Assembly: GCA_006386115.1 (NCBI GenBank)
Contig: VFIW01000107.1
Span: forward strand, 1-64,000
Reading direction: 5' to 3'
DNA from: Globisporangium splendens
Taxonomy: Eukaryota; Oomycota; Peronosporomycetes; Pythiales; Pythiaceae
Length of the DNA stretch: 64,000 nucleotides
Part shown: piece after piece, positions 1-12,079 of the stretch
Numbering within the stretch: the first letter of the stretch is position 1
How the letters are laid out: every line of letters starts with the position of its first letter
Position numbers and translations under genes: made by a program
Notes under the pieces: generated by a model
What the model was told of the DNA's origin: nothing
Database searches by the model: none
What the model saw: the letters and a program-made list of their open reading frames with translations, nothing else

Positions 1-3000
1 ATCGCAGTCAAAGACGTCAAGCACCACGTCGTGTTCCCGCTGTCGCTCGTGAGCCGATCGCCCGAGATGTTCGAGAACGGGACGTACGAGGTCATCCTGG
101 ATGGTGTGAATGAAGATGATGAGGATCATGAGTTTGAGCATGACGCAACGGAAAACCGGAAGGCGGAGACGTCGAAGCGCAGTCGCTCGCGCCACCATCG
201 CGCGCGACACCACTCTCCCAAGCGCGAGAAGCAACCGATGTACGTGCAGCGCTCGCTTCAGTACGGAAGTGAGGACGATGAAGATGATGAGATCGATAAC
301 CAGGTGGATCATGAGCGACTCGCACGTATGCGGCGCGGTTCGCCGACCGGCCATGAGGTTGAGGCAGACACCGATGGCGACGACGATCAAAGCGATGACG
401 ATGAATTCATCCGCGAATTGGATCTCACGGACTTTGAGTTGCCGCAATTGGTCAACGTGTTCACGCAGGCGTGTCCAACAGGTGCGCTTGATCGCACCAC
501 GTTTGATCGGTGCCTCGAAAAGATCTTGTCCCAGGTAAGTGGCGTGCAGACTCTGATGTAATTGCATTATCAACGTGCTGACGACCTCTGTTTACATCGG
601 ATCTAGTCTGGACGGTACGATCCTCTTGCACGCAAGATGTTCACGCGTCTCTTTGAGATGTTTGACCACAAGAAGGAGCAACATGGCGTCATCGACGTGG
701 CTGAGTTTCTCGGCGGCGTGTCGGTGCTGGCGTCCGGGGAACGCGATGAGAAGATCCGACTCACTTTTGAATTGTACGACGTGGACAACGACGGATTCAT
801 TTCGATCGAAGAAATGGTGAAATACCTGACGTCCGTCTTCCACGTCATCGAAGTAACGTCGCCAGAGCTCTTCCAGCAAAACAAGTACGCAATTATTTGC
901 AACTCGCTGTGGTGCTGGAGGTGATGACTTAACTGTTTATGTTGTTGTCTGCGGGTGTGCAATTCTAGGGTGAGTCCGCAGGAACTCGGTGTGGTGACTG
1001 CGCGTCAGTGCTTCCGCGAATCGCCCTTGAACGAAGAGGGCAAGCTCTCGTATGAAGCCTTTCGCGAGTGGTACTCGAAGCCTGGCCCGACGCAGTTCAT
1101 CCCCCAGCGCGCTGCTGCGGCATTCAAGCCTTCAACAGATCTTCAGAACGGTGGAGCAAGCGTGAATGGAGACAGTGATCTGACACTTGCTCGTCTTCGA
1201 GAATTGACTGGGCTTTCAGCGTTCCGAGCCGACGATTTGTTTGCGATCTTTAGCTCCGTCGTCTTGCAAGGACCGAATGGTGGTGCTGGCGGAGATGTTT
1301 TGACGAGAGACGACTTTAAGCGCTGCTTCTACTCGATTCTCAAGAAGCAGAGTCGAGAGCCGACACGTGAGATCACACGCTTTTTGGATCGCCTGTTCAA
1401 TTCGTTCGATGTCGATGGAAACGATGCCGTGGATTTCGTTGAACTGAGTAGCGGGCTCTCAGTTCTATGTGGAGGAACCCAAGAAGAGAAAGTGGTGGCC
1501 GCATTTTCCCTCTTTGATGCAAACGGCGATGGGTTTATCACTCAGGAAGAGATGGAAAAGTATCTGACCGCGGTGTTTAATGTGATGTACGAGACGAATC
1601 CACTCTTGAAGCAGAATTTGTCCATTGATGCGAGAGCGCTTGCATCGTACACGACGAAGCAGGCGTTCTTGGAAGCGGATTTGAACCACGATGACCTTCT
1701 CTCGCTGGAGGAATTCCGCAAGTGGTACTCATCGAACCCAATGGGGATGAGCTTGCAACCTGCGTCAGCTCCGCCGCCATCAGTTCCAGCACCTGCTCCA
1801 CAGATTTCGATCGCGCAAAGCGCACTGGCGTCAATCGATCTGATTGCATCGCTCACGAGTCTTCGCGATCGGACGCCTAACGACGTTTTTGAGATTCTCG
1901 CGGCCAAGGTGAACGATGACGGTGTGCTTGGTCGAGAAGCTTTCCACGAGGTGTTTGACGAACTCGCAGAAGAGCAATCGGCAATCACGAAGCGAACGCT
2001 TACGACACAAGAGTCCAAGAAGATGCACAAGATTCTGGACACAGTGTTCAACGACTTTGACACTGACAACGACGGATTTGTGGATTTCTGCGAGCTGTCG
2101 AGCGGCATCTCGGTGTTTTGCAGAGGGAATCAGCACGAGAAGATCAAAGCAGCATTCAGCCTCTTTGACGTGAACCAAGACGGCTTCATTTCGAAAATCG
2201 AGATGGAAACGTACCTCTGCTCGGTGTTCCGCATCATCTTCACGACTTCTCCATCAACCCAGAAGCAAATGGGGGGTGTGACGCCCGAGAGGCTGGCTCG
2301 CGTGACGACCCAGGATGCGTTCTCGAAGGCGGATTTGAATCATGACGGTCGTCTCAGCTTCAACGAGTTCACGAAATGGTACGGCACCCAGCACATGTTC
2401 AACTTTGGAGCGTTTGCTCAGGCTCAGGCTGCTAAACCGAACGGCACGCTTCCCCCAGTCACTCCGTTGTCAAAGGAACGGCTCAAGGAGATGAAAACGC
2501 TCACAAACCTGAGCTCGTATGACGTCAACGATATCTTTGACTTTTTCCAAGCATCGGCAGACCAAGACGGGAACCTGTCGCAAGTCACGTTCTTTCGTTG
2601 CTTCAACAAGCTGCTAGCGAAAGAAGGGCTGATCGATCGTGATACGCAAGCGAAAACGCGGCAACTGCTGGAAGAGCTCTTTGTGCTGTTCGATACTGAC
2701 CGCAACGGTACAATCGATGTACAAGAGCTCGGTGCGGGTCTGTCTGTTCTCTGTGGCGGTAGCTTGGAGGACAAGGCGCGCTCTCTGTTCCGTTTGTACG
2801 ATCTGAACAAAGATGGATTCATCTCGCCGGAGGAAATGGATTCCTACTTGACAGGCGTGTTCAAGGTACTCTACAAAGCGTCACCCCAGTTGGAGACTCA
2901 GACGGGTTTGACTTCGCGAGAGCTGGCGGCTGCGACGACTCAAGAATGCTTTCAGGCTTTTGACCGGAATCGCGATCGTCAGTTGAGCTTCGAAGAGTTT

Positions 3001-6000
3001 CGCGAGTGGCTGAGCCACCATAATCCGCTATTGGCTGCGTCACCTCAAGTTCAGGCGTCTAGTGCGCAACTAATTTCGTCAAGTGCTGTCAATGAACGTC
3101 CTGGCAACCAAGGCCAGGCGTCGACCGATGTGATTCCAATCGAGGTCGCAAAGAAACTCTCTGGTTTGAAAGACATCGCGTTGGACAAAGTGACCGAGTT
3201 GTTCTCGACAGCTGTCGACAAAGAAGGTCGTATCTCGCGCCAAGCTTTCGACTCTTGCTTCTACAAGTACCTCTGCTCGGCATCTTCGACGCAACTCAGC
3301 CCAGAAGAAAGCAGCCGTGTGCATGAAGTGATTGACCGGCTGTTTACTGCGTTCGATACCGACAAGAACGGATTTGTTGATTTCAACGAGTTGTCGAGCG
3401 GATTATCTGTGCTGTGCGGTGGCAACAGCCGTGATGCAAAGGTGCAGGCAGCATTTGATCTGTACGATACCAACGGGGATGGACTCATCTCTGAAGAAGA
3501 GATGGTGCACTACCTCGGATCGGTATTCAAGTTGCTGTACGCGTTAGACCCAACTCGAGAGCAGAAGCTGGGCATTTCTGCTGACGACCTGGCTGTGGTG
3601 ACGTCTGCGGAGATCTTTGCCGACGCCGACTTGAACCATGACGGCAGACTGAACTTCGATGAGTTTAAAAAGTGGTACACGTCGCCGGAGCAGTCCTCGT
3701 TCAACGCGATTGTTGCACCGCTCGACCTCAATGAAGTTCGTCGGCTCACCAATTTGGGTAATATGGACGTTGTCGAAGTCTTTGAACGATTTGCCGAGCA
3801 TGCGGATGAAGATGGACTCTTGCAGCGCGATTCGTTCGACAAGTGCTTTCTCGAGATCATCGAAATGGCGTCGCACCCTCGCACGGACGCAGAAAAGCTG
3901 CGCGCGAAAGTGATAGTCGATCGTTTGTTCGATGTGTTTGATCAAGACGGAAACGGTCAGATTGACTTCAGCGAGCTCGCGAGTGGACTCTCGGTGCTTT
4001 GCAAGGGAGCTCGGGATGCGAAGGTGAAAGCGGCGTTCCGATTGTACGATTTCAATGGAGATGGGTACATCTCTTTGGATGAGATGAAGCGGTACTTGAC
4101 AGCAATCTTTAGGGTGTTGTACGAGGTGCAACCGGAGATGAGACAAGAAACGGGTGTGTCTGCTGAAGAGCTCGGCATCGTCACTGCCGAACAAGCGTTC
4201 CTGGAGGCTGACCAGAATAAAGATGGAAAGTTGAGCTATGATGAGTTCTTGACATGGTACACGTCTCCATCTCAGGCAGGCATCAGTAGTGTCGTTGCGA
4301 AGAACGCGGTGGTGGATTCCTCGTTGCGATGGATGCCGCTGAATGAGATCAAGCAGCTGACGAATCTGGCTCAGTTCGAACCGGACGAAGTCTTCGAGAT
4401 CTTTGCAAGCGAAGCGAACAACAACGGGCTTCTCTCGAGAGACGCTTTCAATTCAAGCTTCCGCAAGATCATGCATGGAACCGATGGCAGCGGGAAGCAA
4501 AGCCTGGAAAACATGTCTGATGCGACGAAAGACAAGATCAAGGAAGTCGTGGACGGTCTGTTCGACCTGTTCGACTCGGATGGCAGTGGATACGTGGATT
4601 TTGGTGAGCTCGCGAGTGGGTTGTCGGTGTTGTGCGGCGGCACGAAGGACCAAAAGGTGCAAGCAGCGTTTTCGTTGTTTGACTTCAATGGCGATGGATT
4701 CATCTCACTGGACGAAATGACGCGATACTTGACGTCCGTCTTCCGAGTCTTGTTCCAAGTGTCTCCTGATACGAAGAATCTGGGTGTTTCTCCTGAAGAG
4801 TTGGGGCAAGTGACAGCTCAACAAGCTTTTGCCGAAGCAGATGCAGACCACGATGGACGTTTGACTCTTGAAGAGTTCCAGCAATGGTACCAGCAACCTG
4901 GTGGGATTGGTGAGGTCGCCAAAAACGGTGAGCAACTGTTTAGTCTGGCGGAAGCGCGTCGATTGACAAATCTTGAGTCCTTTTCCCCAATGGAAGTGTT
5001 CGAAGCGCTTGCTGATTGTGCTGATGATCAAGGGTATGTGTCTCGTGAAGCTTTTGACGAGTGTTTCCGCAAGATTATTTCCAGCAATCAAGGCATCAAG
5101 GCTGAAGAGTACGAGCATATCAATGCCATCTTGAATCGCCTTTTTGAACTGTTTGATGTGGACAAGAACGGTCTCGTGGACTTCAGCGAGATTTCGAGTG
5201 GACTCTCCGTGTTCTGCGGAGGCACGTCGGACGACAAAGTGCGCGCTGCTTTCGCGCTTTACGACTACAATGGAGATGGTTTCGTCTCGATGGAGGAGAT
5301 GACGCGGTACTTGACGTCGGTGTTCAAAGTGCTGAAAGAAGCGTCACCAAACGCGCTGAAGCAGCTGGAGAACGAATCTGCTGAGAGTCTTGGCGCTCGT
5401 ACCGCACAGCAGGCGTTCATGGAAGCTGACTTGGACCATGATGGACGGTTGACGTTTGCCGAGTTCCGCAAGTGGTATACTCGCTCCAGTGCGGCAAACA
5501 TTGAGCGGCTCATCCAGAACAACATTCCCGAATGGATTTCACTGCGTGAAGTGCGTCGATTGACGAATTTGGGCTCGTACACCCCCACTCAGGTCTTGGA
5601 AAGCTTCCGTAAGTTTGTGACAAAAGATGGAACCTTGAACGAAGAAAGCTTCCGGAAGGCGTTTGATCAGTTCCACGGTCAGCAGCAAGACCAGGAATCA
5701 AGCGACCGACTTCGATTCCTCGTGGATCGCATCTTCGCGTTGTTTGACACGGACAAGAACGGTGTCGTCGATTTCAACGAGCTCGCTAGTGGCCTTTCCG
5801 TTCTGTGCGGCGGAAGTGAGACCGATAAAGTGCGCGCGGCATTCAACCTTTACGATGTGAACCGCGACGGGTACATCTCGCTGGGTGAGATGCGTTTGTA
5901 TCTTACCTCAGTGTTCAAAGTGCTCTTTGAAGTAGATCCAGAAAGCGAATCGCGAATGGGTGTCTCTGCAGAAGAGCTTGGCGCTATCACTGCGGAGCAA

Positions 6001-7527
6001 GCGTTCGCAGAAGCTGATCTTGACAAAGACGGGAAGCTTTCGTTTGAAGAGTTTAGCCAGTGGTACATGCAGCCTTCGTCCGTAGTCAACCAGAGCCACG
6101 TTCCAGATTGGGTGAGTCTCCAAGTAGTGAAGGAGATGACCCACTTGGAGAATTACGCTCCTGACGAGGTCTTCGAGATCTTTGCGAATCGCTGTTCAGA
6201 TGACGGGACCATTTCTCGGGAAGCGTTTGAAGAATGTTTCGAAGAACTGATTGACGAAGAGTTCAAGAATGACGAGCAACGTCTCGAGCGCTTGCGCATG
6301 ATCCTGGATCGCCTGTTTACGATTTTCGATACAGACGGGAACGGGATCGTCGATTTCTGTGAGCTGAGCAGCGGGTTGTCGGTACTTTGTGGCGGTACCC
6401 GTGAAGATAAAGTTCGGTCGGCGTTTGCGTTGTACGATCTGAACCAAGACGGGTTCATTTCCTTGGAAGAAATGGTGCAGTATTTGACGAGCGTGTTCAA
6501 GGTCTTGTACGAGACCAGTCCTGGCACGCACGCAAAGCTTGGTGTCCAGCCCGAGGAGCTCGCAGTCATTACCGCGGAGCAGTGTTTTCTGGAAGCAGAC
6601 TTGAACCACGACGGGAAGCTGAGCTTTGACGAGTTTGTGCGCTGGTACTCGCGCTCACCTGGCTTTGAGGCTTCTGCTGCTGGAGTTGGTAGTTTCCTGC
6701 CGGAAAACCAGGAGCATGCAAGGAACTTACTTGCTGGTGGCCAAAGTAATGGACGCGAGAAGTCTCCCGAAAAAACGGCAGAAAACGACATTGAATCGGG
6801 TGTAACAGCACCAACAAGCTCTGGGTTCCCATCGTCGTTATTGTCTGGTATCACGTCAGCGAGCGGCGAAACGTTAGACATGAGCAGCTCCAACATGGGT
6901 CAAGCTCGTCATCTTCTGAAGTTGGATTCCTACGCAGTGAACGATTTGTTTGAGATCTTTGCTGAAGCAGCGCCGTCTGGGGAACTGAGCTTTGCTGCGT
7001 TCAAGAAATGCTTCGATCAAATCATTAAACTCGCTGGTGGTCATGCTACTGCCGAAGAACGACAAGATGCTGACACGATGATTCATCGGCTGTTCCGAGT
7101 ATTTGATACGAATAAAAGCAACACTGTGGACTTTGGCGAGCTGGCGAGCGGGCTCTCGGTGTTGTCTGGATCAAGCATGGACGAAAAAGTGCGCGCAGCC
7201 TTCCAGTTGTACGATATTAATGGCGATGGATACATCACGCTCGACGAGATGGTAAGTTACATGACGTCGATCTTCCGCGTCATGTACGAAACGTCGGACG
7301 CGCCGAAAACGAAAATGGGCGTGAGTCCTGAGGAGCTCGCGAAAGTGACGGCGACTCAGTGCTTTAAAGAAGCAGACCTCAACAATGACAGCAAACTCAG
7401 CTTTGACGAATTCAAGAAGGTAGGCGAATATGACTGTGACAGGATGCGAAGAATCGTGCTAGTCCTTGGTGATCTAACGCTGTGCTCTTACCTTTGTTTA
7501 TCTTAGTGGTGCACGTCTGGGGTTTAA
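1..7527 (+). CDS. Giant poly-EF-hand protein (3' part, N-terminus outside window)
   Basis: Calcium-binding protein, at least about 2,426 residues, open at the left edge. Inferred exons are 1-534, 607-884, 969-7419 and 7507-7527; all junctions keep phase and the repeat pattern continues across them. After an acidic/basic linker (about residues 35-135) there are eleven modules of about 180-200 residues, starting near nt 421, 1186, 1849, 2491, 3151, 3736, 4348, 4951, 5551, 6127 and 6904. Each has an LTNL..(F/Y)..xEVFEIF entry helix, an EF loop followed by ELASGLSVLCGGT, a second loop (DxNGDGFIS.EEM.RYLTSVF), then VSPEEL and a third loop (ADLNHDGKLSF.EF.KWY). That gives about 33 loops; those of module 1 are partly degenerate. 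Family knowledge: the GLSVL...EKV..AF arrangement resembles calaxin/EFCAB1 and neuronal calcium sensors. Role as a scaffold or calcium buffer, perhaps flagellar, is inference. The last exon adds only WCTSGV. Confidence 0.85.
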
Positions 7528-7678
7528 TTCGTTGCGTCCAAATGCGGCTGATTGCGCTCTTGATCGTGTTGCTCTAGTGAGTGATGGCGAGAAAAGCTCT
7601 GTTGCATTGTAATGATTAGTCCATTTCCCTGCATGCTTTCGTTATCGTGTCGTTATGCTGTGAGTTTAATTGCTTCGT

Positions 7679-9774
7679 TTATTCATCATCCATCACTTGG
7701 GTCTCCATCGGATCTGAAAGAAAATCGCAATCTACACCGGACTCGGTGCAGATTTCATGAAGTCCGATGCCACCCTCTTCTGCAATGATATCAGTTAGGA
7801 TGTCAAGAAGGCAGTCTCCGATTGTAACTATGCAGTCAAAGCTCATACAGTTAGTGAGCGTGCCACGTGCAGGCATCCGCAACTGACGAAACAAACCATT
7901 CATGTCCAAGATTTGGTCCTCTGCTGAACTTTCGTCCTTCGACGTTTGATTGATGAAGTCTTGGATGCTTTTGATTCTGAGGCTGATGTTGTCGTCCTCT
8001 GCTGCGTCTATCTACAACACAAGATAAACGTCAATAAAGCATCAAAGTGGTTGTTCATACCCCCATTCTCGCTCACCTGGTCGTTTTCAGACACCAGGAA
8101 CTTTTCATCGTCACTTGTAATGAATCTAAGCCAACAAGTTTGAATGAGCTTCTTTTCGTGGCAGATGAAGCAATTCAAACATTGCCTTTCAGAAGTGGAG
8201 CTGCTCAAATACTTCTCAGAATCTTTACCGCACTTCAAACCGCTTTCACTGACGTGAGACTTCGGCACTTGCTTTTGAATGCCACTAAAAATCGGCACCG
8301 CGTTCACCTCGTCTTCTCTTGCTGGTGGGATCACATGACGAGATGGCCTGCAACAACGAATTAACCATGACATTGCACTGCTTCCACTGTTTACACCGTG
8401 GATTGTGTTGTCGTGCGCACTCACTCTGCCTCGCTTTGATTGAACTTCTTGATGTTTTCTTTTGACAGCTTCCCGAACGAACGCGATGAAGGTGTAAAGT
8501 TGCTCATCGCGGGTTTTGCTGAGGCAAAGCTGGTGTTAATTTAACGTCATGCACACTGCATAATCGAAGTCACTCTTCGTACCTGCAGCCTCGATATGCT
8601 TTGCCTTCTTCGAGGACGCCAAAGGGTTCGCTTGTGGTTCCGGTTGTTGCACTCTTTTCTTCTGCACAGGTAGCAGTGGTGGCGCTTTCCCAACTTCGAA
8701 AGACAGCTTAGTACCAATCGAGAATGATCGCTTGGTTCCATCTCTGGGCGTGAGCGCAAGCTTTTCTCCGGTGGTGTCCTTGCTCAAAGCTGTCAGTTTG
8801 CTTGACTCAGCTTGAGGCTTGAAGCTGAACACTTTCTTCAGAAGCGGGGGCTTTGTGGTAAGAGCTGCCTGCCCATCTGCTTTTGCTGTAAATGAGAGCG
8901 TCCCCGAAGTGAATTTCGTGTTCAGTGCGCGCATCTTGCCACCGAGAGGGAGCCCTCCACTCGAAGAACCTCGGATAACGTTTTCCTTGTCCAGCTGCTT
9001 CTGACACGATTCAGCGTCATGGACTTTTTCCGTAGAAATCTTGGTGTCTAGAAGTCCTGGCTTGCACAATTTTCCTTCGCCTCGTTCAAATTTGTTTCTA
9101 TCGCGCTTGAACAAATTTCCAGGTCCAGAGTCAGATGTAGAGATCCTTGCCGTGACTTCAGGCGTGATTTTGTCGACTGACGTTGGTGGTGGGAATCCAT
9201 TGGATGGCGTTTTGGCGGATCCGATTTCGTCGCCACCGAAGGACTGCAAAGCAAAGCGAGGTGTTGTTGATGCTACAACTAAAATCACGAGCCATGTCGG
9301 TTTACCATATGCGCAAGACGTGCAGCCGTTCCGTACACATAGCTAAAATGTAACCCTTACCATCAAGTTTTCTTGGTGCGGATCCCGTGAAGAATACCAA
9401 AGCTTTCTTCAGGAATGGCGCTTTCGTCGAGGTCTCAACTGGTTTCGAGAGCTCTTCGTCACCCACAAACGACACAACAAGCGCGATTAGTATGCTCACC
9501 ATGACACGAAATTGCACGCCACAAATCAACGAGCGACCAGTATGCACATACGCAATCATATACACGCACGAGTAGGCGGACGGAAGGATAGCTCTGCGGC
9601 TACGTTGAGCCGTGGCTTCGCAGGCGATTCCAATGGGATCGGTGTCGGTGCTGCCTTCGTGATCACCACTGCACTCATGCTCTTCCCGGCCAGCACCATG
9701 GTGGCTGGGACGCCGGTCTCCTGCTGCCTCGTGTCGACACCGCGGCGTCTGGTTCTCATGCGCCGCAGTTCCAT
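7679..9774 (-). CDS. Unrecognised six-exon low-complexity protein
   Basis: I do not recognise the family. Inferred exons (high to low) are 9774-9570, 9453-9361, 9278-8583, 8518-8425, 8347-8077 and 8011-7679. All phases agree, giving about 563 residues; the exon 1/2 junction is the weakest. The protein is rich in Ser, Lys and Pro and probably largely disordered. Two similar segments occur, KAPFLKKALVF (exon 2) and KPPLLKKVFSF (exon 3), followed by Lys/Arg-rich stretches (KKRVQQ, SKKAKH) that could be nuclear signals. Exon 5 carries a Cys cluster, CLNCFICHEKK, with another Cys shortly after. Exon 6 ends in an acidic tail (METQVMDDE). The first ATG in the exon 1 frame is at 9774; further 5' exons are possible. 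It lies tail to tail with the EF-hand giant. A nuclear scaffold role is only a guess. Confidence 0.6.
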
Positions 9775-10031
9775 GCGTTTCCCTCTTCTGGCCGATTCTG
9801 CAATGGCGCTCCGCTCCGCGCTCGTGCGTGCGCGGCAAGGTTGCACTTCAACTTCAATTCGTGCGAGCAGAGTGATGGTGTTTAGTACTATATTTGCAAT
9901 TCACGAAGATGAAAGAGTCAGATTACACATATTTATGGCTTGCATTCTAACTTCGGTAATTAACGAGACTCGTGGCATCCTTGATGAACTCACACTGAAC
10001 GGCACGATTTGGATGCACGCATTGGGATTTA

Positions 10032-11576
10032 TTACTTGAAGATGAGCTGCACTGTGGCCACTGTGCAAAAGACCGTCGCGACGACCAGGAGGCCGCGCAA
10101 TACCCAGAGCCGCAATCTTGCGTCTCGTGAGCCTCGCCATGGGTACAGTCGCTCGTAGAAGATCGTCGGCATCAAGTAGCACAGCAGCAGCAAAATGCTC
10201 GACCCCACGAAGGAAAACACGACTTGGATGCCCGGAACACGCATGGCAACAAATATTTGGGTGACGAGCAGCACGACCGAGACGACGACTTGAGTCCATA
10301 ACGTCGGATTCTCTCCGCACACCTGCATTTCCAGTACGAGAGAGCGCAGCGGATGGAATAGAAGCGGGAACGAGAATAAAATCGTGAACAGAATCGCGAT
10401 CCGAGGCACTGCCATGATCGGATCGTGCTCCAGATTGAGCAGGATGTTGCCTTGTGTTGAAGGGCCGTAGATCGATGCCGCGCAGAGACCGAACGTTGCA
10501 TACAGCAGGACGCAAACAAACACAGCCCCGTACACGTTGTAGTGCATCTTCCGTTCTGCACGACGCAATGCAGCTTCTCCACTGTCGCTGCTTGTGTTCA
10601 CCACCAACTGAGCCAAAAGCGGGATCACATTCAGATGCAACATGAAAGTGAAGTTGTAGATGCCGATAGCTTCCGAGAGACGAGTGAAACTCGATCCACT
10701 GACTTGAGGAATTCCAGCAGCTGGAACGACACTTGCAGTTGTGTCTCCATCTGCGCCAAACATTGCTCGGTACGCTACTGCACCGACGAGGTAGAGGGAG
10801 AACGCGAACCCGAGGTACGAAGAGAAACGCAATGCCGATATCTTCTTGAAAAATCCCAGCGGGAGGATCACGATCATGAAGATCAGCCAGACCGCATTGT
10901 TCACGTACACATGCTGTGTTTCAGGTGCAAGTTGATCAAATGTGGCGCCATGTGACAAGTAGAAAATCGACACCAGTGTCGGCGCCATGTCCCTCACAAC
11001 ACGGACGCATCCCACACATGCTCCAAAAACCGCGAACGCTGTCAGGAAGCCGACCACTCGCGCTAGCCGCGGACCACTTGCATACACGGCGAGTTCTTGG
11101 TACGTTTCCCGCATCTCTTCGTTGCCACTTTTCGCTGCGACTGCCACATGCACACGCAAGATAATATCCGCAGTAAACGCCATCGCAGCGCCGACAAGAC
11201 ACAGCGTAACAACAGCTTCCGTGGGCGAGAGCAGCAGGAATGTGTATGGCACGGAGAGCGTCCCGGCGCCGATAGCCGACATCAGCAGCGTAAACGACAC
11301 TCCGCAATTGCTCAAGAATCGCGCCAACCCAATCGTCGTTTTCTTCGCTTTGCTGCAAGGATCAACGGATGCTCTTCTTGACGCAGTTTGGTGCAGCATA
11401 CCGTCATCGACGAGCGCCGGGAACCCCGTTTCAAACGATGCAAGATGATCACGTCGTTTCTCGTTTGGTGAGATGCTGTTGCTGCTTCCGGGAACATATC
11501 GCGATCCAGCAGCAGATTCGACATCAAAGCTGTTCGCATGTAGCAGCGGCTGCTGCTCACGTCCTCGCCCTGCCAT
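10032..11576 (-). CDS. Amino acid transporter, AAAP/SLC38-like
   Basis: Single-exon 514-residue multi-pass membrane protein. Residues 1-80 are a polar cytosolic tail. The first membrane segment contains SAIGAGTLSVPYTFLLL, the hallmark of the amino acid/auxin permease (AAAP) family, in which the unwound first helix (G-GTL-P) binds substrate. About ten to eleven hydrophobic segments follow, including one with IYNFTFMLHLNVIPLL, the equivalent of the F..H.....I segment of SLC38 proteins. Family knowledge says such proteins move neutral or cationic amino acids with protons or sodium at the plasma membrane or vacuole; the substrate cannot be read here. The ATG at 11576 follows the divergent intergenic region shared with the PAPS reductase gene. 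Gene integrity is complete. Confidence 0.9.
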   Translation of the reverse strand: MAGRGREQQPLLHANSFDVESAAGSRYVPGSSNSISPNEKRRDHLASFETGFPALVDDGMLHQTASRRASVDPCSKAKKTTIGLARFLSNCGVSFTLLMSAIGAGTLSVPYTFLLLSPTEAVVTLCLVGAAMAFTADIILRVHVAVAAKSGNEEMRETYQELAVYASGPRLARVVGFLTAFAVFGACVGCVRVVRDMAPTLVSIFYLSHGATFDQLAPETQHVYVNNAVWLIFMIVILPLGFFKKISALRFSSYLGFAFSLYLVGAVAYRAMFGADGDTTASVVPAAGIPQVSGSSFTRLSEAIGIYNFTFMLHLNVIPLLAQLVVNTSSDSGEAALRRAERKMHYNVYGAVFVCVLLYATFGLCAASIYGPSTQGNILLNLEHDPIMAVPRIAILFTILFSFPLLFHPLRSLVLEMQVCGENPTLWTQVVVSVVLLVTQIFVAMRVPGIQVVFSFVGSSILLLLCYLMPTIFYERLYPWRGSRDARLRLWVLRGLLVVATVFCTVATVQLIFK

Positions 11577-12079
11577 CGTTCAGAGAGTCACGAAAATGAC
11601 AGCGATGGATCCGACACCTTCCGAGAGTTCGGCTTTTTGACTCACAGCGAGTTCATTTGCAACAAGAAAAGTCACAGAACTCGTACTTTATCGCATACAC
11701 AACTGTACATAGCGTCAGATTACTGTGCCAGACAGAACAGCGAAAACTTGCCGCTCATGGTCGTCTATTCCGTTCTGCACACTATCAACTCAAACATTCT
11801 TGCTTGCGTCATCGCTATGACACACACTCTCTTCGAGTACTATTTTAATATATATAGACCATGTTTCGACTGATATTTGATTATCTCAGAGCCGCCAAAA
11901 AGGTGACAAAACTTCAGTCTGGACGCTGATTGGTTAATGGGAGCTCAGTCACGTCTATGCTCCTATGTGAAGCAGCATTTTCCGCCGATGAGGCGCTGCT
12001 TTTCGACCAATCAGAGGTGCGGCAACCATCTCCCAACGGACGTCATTGACCTCTGCCAGGCAGGCAAGCACCAGCATGG
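11577..12079. promoter_or_regulatory. Divergent promoter region between transporter and PAPS reductase
   Basis: About 500 bp separate two divergent genes. The middle (about 11820-11880) is AT-rich. Two CCAAT boxes lie toward the PAPS reductase side: a reverse one (ATTGG) at 11929-11933 and a forward one at 12007-12011. No gene is visible here. The assignment rests on position and motifs only. Confidence 0.5.

Noticed and set aside
9302..9838. Continuous 178-codon minus-strand frame across the first intron of the orphan gene
   Set aside because: The upstream half is out of frame with the protein-like frame; phase and repeat similarity favour spliced exons.
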